A stretch of 54,210 bases of DNA from the NCBI GenBank assembly GCA_009783195.1, contig WRHP01000006.1:1-54210 (forward strand). Reading direction: 5' to 3'. This document shows, one piece after another, positions 49,213 through 54,210 of the stretch. A model generated the notes under the pieces. It had not been told where the DNA came from and ran no database searches. It saw only the letters and a program-made list of their open reading frames with translations. Within the stretch, counting starts at the first letter, position 1, and the number at the start of each line of letters is the position of its first letter. This DNA is from Syntrophorhabdaceae bacterium. Its GTDB lineage: Bacteria; Desulfobacterota; Deferrimicrobia; Deferrimicrobiales; Deferrimicrobiaceae. A program made the translations under genes and the position numbers.

Positions 49213-50117
49213 GGATAGGAAAGCGACTCCGTCAGCGTTTTCAGGTTAAGCAACATTGCGTCTTCATAAGATGTCGGCGCCGCCTGGCCGGTGACGACCG
49301 GATCAAGCGGAAAAACGGGAATTCCAGCTTCGCGCGCGATTATGTCGATGATCCGCTTTGTATTCTGAGGCTCCGCAAAGATGGCGGGAACTTTCTTTTC
49401 CCGGATTGTTTGCAAGAGCGCCCGGATCTCCCCGGCGGAAGGCTCCTGCCCCGGCACGTCTTCGATTCGCCCCGCTATCGTCAGCCCGTATTCTTGCGCC
49501 AGGTAATCAAACGCGTTGTGGGAGGTGACAATGTTGCGGTTGCGGAATCTGGCGGACGCCTCCCGGTATTTCCGGTCAAGCGATTCGAGCCGCTTTATGT
49601 AAGCGTTCGCGTTGGCGTGTAGTTTCCCTCTGTTTTCAGGCGAGGCGTCTCCAAGCGCCTTTTCTATTGCTCGCACTTGTATGATCGCGTTTTTGGGACT
49701 GACCCATGTGTGCGGATTTTTGTCTTCGTGCGCGTGTGCCTTATGATTTTCTTTTTCCGTTGTAAGCAGCGGAGAGACGGAAGAGGTTGTTTCGATTACG
49801 AGAAGCTGCGGGTTTGCTTTGCGCGCGACGGTGTCGAGGAAATTTTCCATACCCATTCCGTTAGCGATCAAGATGTCCGCTCCGGCGATCTTTCGCATAT
49901 CCGACGCGGTCAGAGCGTAATCGTGCGGGCACCCAAGCGACGAAGGCAGCATCATGTCCACGGAGATGCCGGTTATACCGGCGGTTACATTCATGGTGAA
50001 AACATGCATGGGCAGGAAGGTGGTCAGGACGCGCAAAGGGGCATCAGCCGCGGCGGCGGCCGGGGCCAGCGTCAGGATGGCGGCGGCCAGAAGCGGAATA
50101 CATCGCTTCGTTCTCAT
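49209..50117 (-). CDS. znuA: Zinc ABC transporter substrate-binding protein
   Basis: SSLGCPHDYALTASDMRKIAGADILIANGMGMENF; His-rich ENHKAHAHEDKNPHTWVSPKNAI. Confidence 0.93.
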   Translation of the reverse strand: MRTKRCIPLLAAAILTLAPAAAAADAPLRVLTTFLPMHVFTMNVTAGITGISVDMMLPSSLGCPHDYALTASDMRKIAGADILIANGMGMENFLDTVARKANPQLLVIETTSSVSPLLTTEKENHKAHAHEDKNPHTWVSPKNAIIQVRAIEKALGDASPENRGKLHANANAYIKRLESLDRKYREASARFRNRNIVTSHNAFDYLAQEYGLTIAGRIEDVPGQEPSAGEIRALLQTIREKKVPAIFAEPQNTKRIIDIIAREAGIPVFPLDPVVTGQAAPTSYEDAMLLNLKTLTESLSYP

Positions 50118-50545
50118 TCCGTCTGTTCCTTCGCCTGGCAGTCAGGGCAGCTTCCGAAGAATTCGAGGGAATGGTCGGCCACTTTGAATCCAAGGCGCCG
50201 GCGGATTTCCTCTTCGATTTTGGAAAGATCGCATGTTGCCGCCTGGAACGCCTCGATCCGTCCGCAGTCGCGGCATACGACCCGGTGGCGATGAACGCCT
50301 GCGGAGGCGGCTTCGTATCTGCGGCTTCTTTCATGGAGCGCTACGCTGCGCACAAGGCCAAGCGATAACAGGAGCGAAAGGTTTCTGTAAACGGTGGCCG
50401 CGTCCGGCTTTGGCTCCGGGAATCGGTCGTGTATGTCGCGTGGCGACAAAGGAATGGGAGCTTCCTCGAGGATTCGCAGTATTTCTTTGCGCCCCCGCGT
50501 TGCTGTTTGTCCTACCCGGCGAAGCGTTTCGGAATGTTTTCTCAT
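50114..50545 (-). CDS. zur: Fur-family regulator, probably Zur
   Basis: PLSPRDIHDRFPEPKPDAATVYRNLSLLLSLGLV; HRHRVVCRDCGRIEAF; FGSCPDCQAKEQ; start at MRKHSETL chosen over 50623. Confidence 0.88.
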   Translation of the reverse strand: MRKHSETLRRVGQTATRGRKEILRILEEAPIPLSPRDIHDRFPEPKPDAATVYRNLSLLLSLGLVRSVALHERSRRYEAASAGVHRHRVVCRDCGRIEAFQAATCDLSKIEEEIRRRLGFKVADHSLEFFGSCPDCQAKEQTE

Positions 50546-50560
50546 TTGCAAGCCCGTGGG

Positions 50561-50592
50561 TGCAAATTTATTGCAAATGCAAAATTTTTGCA
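50561..50592. promoter_or_regulatory. Two adjacent 15-bp palindromes, candidate Zur operators
   Basis: tgcaaatttattgca (50561-50575, near-palindrome) and tgcaaaatttttgca (50578-50592, perfect) just upstream of zur-znuACB and of the divergent gene at 50665. Confidence 0.7.
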
Positions 50593-50664
50593 ATGTAAGC
50601 TGTAAACAACTATTTTTCCGCAAGGCGAATATGTAATAAATAAATTATTCAAGGAGGTGCGCTC

Positions 50665-51183
50665 ATGCGAATCCATAAAAACACAGTTGCGACACTTGGA
50701 GTTTTTATCCTGTTATCAGCCGTTGCGCTGTTTTTACCGGCGGATGTTGTGGCCGACGAAGGCGGAGGGGGCGGAGGTAGTGTAGTAAATCTTACGGTTG
50801 AGCGGGTAACAGTTAGCCCAATCCGAGCCTATATAGGTACCCCGGTTTACGTGGATGTAGTGATAGACAATCGCGAAGAAGGAAGCGACACGAGCGTGGT
50901 CGAAGTCTATGCCAACAAAAAGGTAGTTGCAAAGCATCTGTTTCGTTGGGGAACCCCAGGCGTTGATAAAAAAAACAGAATGAGTATGAAGTGGGATACA
51001 AGCGGCATGGCTCCCGGAGAGTACAAAGTCAAGGTTGAGGTTTTCGTGTTTGACGATGTCTCTCCTTTTGATAACGAACTCACGCTTGGTGAGCCTGTTA
51101 TTCTTGTTGCTCCCGGCGAGATGTTTCCCGAGGGAGCGTCGGCGGGCGGAAGCGCTACGGAAATCGATCCGAGATACAAATAA
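50665..51183 (+). CDS. Secreted protein with CARDB-like Ig fold
   Basis: Signal peptide, Gly-rich GGGGGG, VTVSPIRAYIGTPVYVDVVIDNREEGSDTSVVEVYANKKVVAKHLFRW...SGMAPGEYKVKVEV. Confidence 0.6.
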   Translation: MRIHKNTVATLGVFILLSAVALFLPADVVADEGGGGGGSVVNLTVERVTVSPIRAYIGTPVYVDVVIDNREEGSDTSVVEVYANKKVVAKHLFRWGTPGVDKKNRMSMKWDTSGMAPGEYKVKVEVFVFDDVSPFDNELTLGEPVILVAPGEMFPEGASAGGSATEIDPRYK

Positions 51184-51199
51184 TTACATTTTGGAAACG

Positions 51200-51246
51200 A
51201 CGGGCGGCGCGAAACCGTTTCGTACCGCCCGTTTTGTAATTTTTTG
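51200..51246 (+). terminator. Intrinsic terminator
   Basis: acgggcgg (51200-51207)/ccgcccgt (51225-51232) followed by tttgtaattttttg. Confidence 0.75.
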
Positions 51247-51398
51247 TTGAACGACAAATGTTTTTGGTCTTATCTGAATTTCTCCTGATATAATAAAGAC
51301 TTTGAGCTTATATGCTAATGCAAACGCGGTGCGCGGCAGCCTGTTCCCGGTGTCCGCGGCACAGCTTTTTTTTGCTGAATAAATTTTATGAGGAAAAC

Positions 51399-52748
51399 AT
51401 GAGCGGTTTTTTACGAAAAAAGATCTTTCGGTACGCGATCGCCGCTGTTTTTCTCATGGTCTTTAGCTGGTCCGTAGCAAATGCTATGGATGCCGACAAT
51501 AACGTCCTGAACTCAGTTGATCCGCTATCCGACGAAAATGCGCCGCAATCCGGGCATGGCCTGACGCCGCAGGAGCTTGGCGGTCTTATCGCGTCGGGGA
51601 AAACGGAAAAAGCGTTTTCAGATGGGTCCGTCTTGACGCTGTCGATAGATAAGGATTTACAGTCGGAGGTGTTCAATCTGTTCCGGCGGTATGACCCTCC
51701 CTACGGCGCTTTTGTGGCGATGGAACCATCCACAGGGCGCGTGCTTGCCATGGTCGGCTATCAGCAAGGAGGAAAATCTGACCCGTGGCTGGCGTTGAAA
51801 GCCATATATCCAGCCGCTTCCCTTATAAAGATAGTAACCGCCGCCGCCGCCGTCGAACTCGGAAATGTTTCTCCATATGACGAGATCCGGTATCGGGGCG
51901 GTATATACAAGATTAACCGTAGCGGGATTCATTCCGATGAGGGCGGCTCAAGCATGACGTTCGAGGAAGCGATCGCGCGCTCCGCCAACAGCGTGTTCGG
52001 CAAGGTCACCGTCAGGGATGTGGGCGCGCCGGCTCTTGGGGTATATCTCGAAAAGTTTGGTTTCGGCATGCCCATCCCGTTCGATATGACAGTGGAGCCA
52101 AGCAGCGCTGAAGTGCCAAGCGACGAGTACGAGCTTGCCCGCACCGGCGCGGGTTTTGGCGATGTGTATGTATCTCCCCTGCATATGGCTATGGTGATGT
52201 CCGCGCTTGCTTCCGACGGCCCGATGCCCCGGCCGCTTCTCGTCGACCGGATTGTGGACGGCAACGGCTATGTTGACTATGAGTCCGTCCCATCGAAACT
52301 TAAGGACACCGTTTTGCCGGATACGGCGCAGGCGGTTGTGCGGATGATGGTCAAGACCATAGAGATGGGCACCTCGCGCCGCGCTTTCGGAACGCCGGAC
52401 CGGACACCGCTTTTGCAAGACATGGAGGTGGCGGGAAAGACGGGGTCTCTTTCCGGCTGGACTCCGCCGATGCATTTCGAATGGTTTGCCGGTCTTGCTC
52501 CGGTGGATGCTCCCAGGCTTGCGCTGGCGGCCCTCGTGGTAAACGATCACCATGGAAAAATCAAGGGAAGCTATGTGGGGAAAGAGGCGTTTTCCGCCTA
52601 CTTTGGGTATCCATCTTCCGATCCGCCGTCGTATTACGCGAGAAGCAAAAGAAAAGGTGTCCGGAATATCAGCAAGGCCAGCAATAAAAAGATTGCGAAA
52701 CAGGGGAAGGCGAAGAAGCGGCGTTTGCGGAAAGATAACACGCAGTAG
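51399..52748 (+). CDS. Penicillin-binding transpeptidase domain protein, single domain
   Basis: AASLIKIVTAAAAVELG (SxxK), ARSANSVFG (SxN), VAGKTGSLSG (KTG); basic C-terminal tail. Confidence 0.88.
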   Translation: MSGFLRKKIFRYAIAAVFLMVFSWSVANAMDADNNVLNSVDPLSDENAPQSGHGLTPQELGGLIASGKTEKAFSDGSVLTLSIDKDLQSEVFNLFRRYDPPYGAFVAMEPSTGRVLAMVGYQQGGKSDPWLALKAIYPAASLIKIVTAAAAVELGNVSPYDEIRYRGGIYKINRSGIHSDEGGSSMTFEEAIARSANSVFGKVTVRDVGAPALGVYLEKFGFGMPIPFDMTVEPSSAEVPSDEYELARTGAGFGDVYVSPLHMAMVMSALASDGPMPRPLLVDRIVDGNGYVDYESVPSKLKDTVLPDTAQAVVRMMVKTIEMGTSRRAFGTPDRTPLLQDMEVAGKTGSLSGWTPPMHFEWFAGLAPVDAPRLALAALVVNDHHGKIKGSYVGKEAFSAYFGYPSSDPPSYYARSKRKGVRNISKASNKKIAKQGKAKKRRLRKDNTQ

Positions 52749-52847
52749 CTTTGCGTGTCTTGTTGAAAGCTTGTTTTTCGGCAGGATGGCGTGTGTGTCA
52801 TGTCACAGGTTTGCTGGTATGACGGTGTCGCGTAACCTGGAGGCTAT

Positions 52848-53834
52848 GTGGATTTTAAACGCCTGATCGATGTTCGGCGCAGTTTGAGGGCATATTCATC
52901 CCGTCCGGTCGAGCGGGATAAGGTTGAGCGGATGCTGGATGCCGCCCGCTGGTCGCCTTCAAGCGCCAATCGCCAGCCTTGGCGTTTTGTGGTGGTGGAG
53001 CACGACGCTCCAGAGCGGCTCGCGCTGGAAGAAGCGCTTGATGCCGGAAACTCCTGGGCGAATCGGGCTCCGGTGCTGATCGTTGCGGGAGCTGTTCCGT
53101 CTGAAGGGCTGGTGGTCGAGTCGCGGGAATATGTTCTTTTTGACGCCGGGCTTGCTTTGATGTCCCTGTTATATCGCGGAGCCGACCAGGGGTTGCTGGT
53201 GCACCCGATGGCGGGATGGAAAGAGGCGCCGCTTCGTGACGCGCTTGGGCTTCCGGATTCCTTCGCGCCCCTGGTGGTTGTTGCCGTGGGATACCATGGC
53301 AAACCTGAAGAACTCGACGAGGCTACGCGCAAAAAGGACGAAAGGCCAAGCACCCGCAAGCCGCTTCCGGAAATAGCATTCGAGAACCGGTGGGGCGTGC
53401 CGTATTCCACGAAGATTCCCTCCTGCCCCGCGAAGGTTTTCGAGACCGATATTCAGCTTCGCTTCCGCGATACCGACGCTATGGGGCATGTTAACAACGC
53501 CACCGTGGTGTCGTATCTCGAGGTCGGGCGCCTCCGTTTTCTTGTTGAACTGTTTGGGGGTGAGCAGGTAAGGAATATTCCTTTCATCATAGCGGATGTT
53601 TCCTGCAGCTACCGCGCGCCGATCTTCCTGCATGACCAGGTGCGCGTCCGGATATGGATAACGGATATCTCCCGCAGCTCGTACCGTTTCCGGTACGAGA
53701 TCTTCAATCCCGCCGACGGACGGATTTTCGTCGAAGCTGAGACGGTGCAGGTGATGTACGACTACAAAGCGAAACAGACCATCCCCCTGCCTCCCGCTTT
53801 CCTGGATGTTGTGCGGGAGTATGTGGCGGTGTAA
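52848..53834 (+). CDS. Nitroreductase domain fused to 4HBT-type acyl-CoA thioesterase domain
   Basis: N-terminal LIDVRRSLRAYSSRPVERDKVERMLDAARWSPSSANRQPWRFVVV; C-terminal ETDIQLRFRDTDAMGHVNNATVVSYLEVGRLRFL; GTG start. Confidence 0.85.
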   Translation: MDFKRLIDVRRSLRAYSSRPVERDKVERMLDAARWSPSSANRQPWRFVVVEHDAPERLALEEALDAGNSWANRAPVLIVAGAVPSEGLVVESREYVLFDAGLALMSLLYRGADQGLLVHPMAGWKEAPLRDALGLPDSFAPLVVVAVGYHGKPEELDEATRKKDERPSTRKPLPEIAFENRWGVPYSTKIPSCPAKVFETDIQLRFRDTDAMGHVNNATVVSYLEVGRLRFLVELFGGEQVRNIPFIIADVSCSYRAPIFLHDQVRVRIWITDISRSSYRFRYEIFNPADGRIFVEAETVQVMYDYKAKQTIPLPPAFLDVVREYVAV

Positions 53835-54053
53835 TTTTTCGATGGTGCGCATGAGATGCGGACCTTAAGACGGGACGCCGCACCCGGATATTTGTAATAT
53901 CCGGTGTTTATACAGTGTTAGCTTAAGATTGCCATCTGGTTAATTTTTAATAATAAAGTTTATAGCAGGCTAGTACATGTAAAAAATATATATAAAATAA
54001 GAGTTTCAAGATACGGGTTTATTGATGGAAATTGCATATGTAACGAGGAAGTA

Positions 54054-54210
54054 ATGAAAACACCAAGAATTTCAGTTTTAATGCCGGCGTATAATGCGGA
54101 AAAATATATAGCAGAAGCAATTCAATCCATTCTTGATCAAACGTTTACAGACTTTGAGTTTATTATTATAAACGATGGTTCGACAGACAAAACATCCGAA
54201 ATCATAAAAT
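54054..54210 (+). CDS. Glycosyltransferase family 2, truncated by window edge
   Basis: My translation: [52 protein letters not shown]; not in the supplied ORF track. Confidence 0.88.
   Translation, partial: MKTPRISVLMPAYNAEKYIAEAIQSILDQTFTDFEFIIINDGSTDKTSEIIK

Overview
Chromosomal window from what looks like a Gram-negative, probably deltaproteobacterium-like genome; taxonomy is inferred from gene content only. Left edge (1-1.9 kb): AT-rich decayed accessory DNA with a Sel1 fragment, a nonsense-interrupted zinc-finger ORF, a DUF1963-like ORF and an IS3-family remnant. Middle: a DUF4143 ATPase, a CAT-like acetyltransferase, an MBL-rhodanese protein, a GT8 enzyme, a TonB-dependent receptor/TonB pair downstream of two tandem cobalamin riboswitches, DksA-galT-glgA, mqnE/mqnC, serS, greA, manC, leuA, suhB, mgtE, a V4R + GGDEF pair and three clustered tRNA-Ser genes. 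Right: an LPS core/lipid A cluster (three GT9, two GT2, two other GT-B enzymes, one LpxL-like acyltransferase), a PA2779/PA2778-like peptidase cassette, an ECF sigma/anti-sigma pair, zur-znuACB with candidate operators, a lone penicillin-binding transpeptidase and a nitroreductase-thioesterase fusion. A truncated GT2 gene at the right edge is missing from the supplied ORF track. The strongest unexplained signals are (i) tandem B12 riboswitches with a terminator between them, (ii) two families of dispersed mosaic long-palindrome (MITE/REP-like) elements, (iii) the small-membrane-protein/C39-like peptidase/TPR lipoprotein cassette, (iv) the nitroreductase-hotdog fusion, and (v) an LpxL-like enzyme lacking the acidic residue of its HX4(D/E) motif. 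I did not find a convincing entirely new defence or mobile system. All family calls come from reading motifs without a database search.
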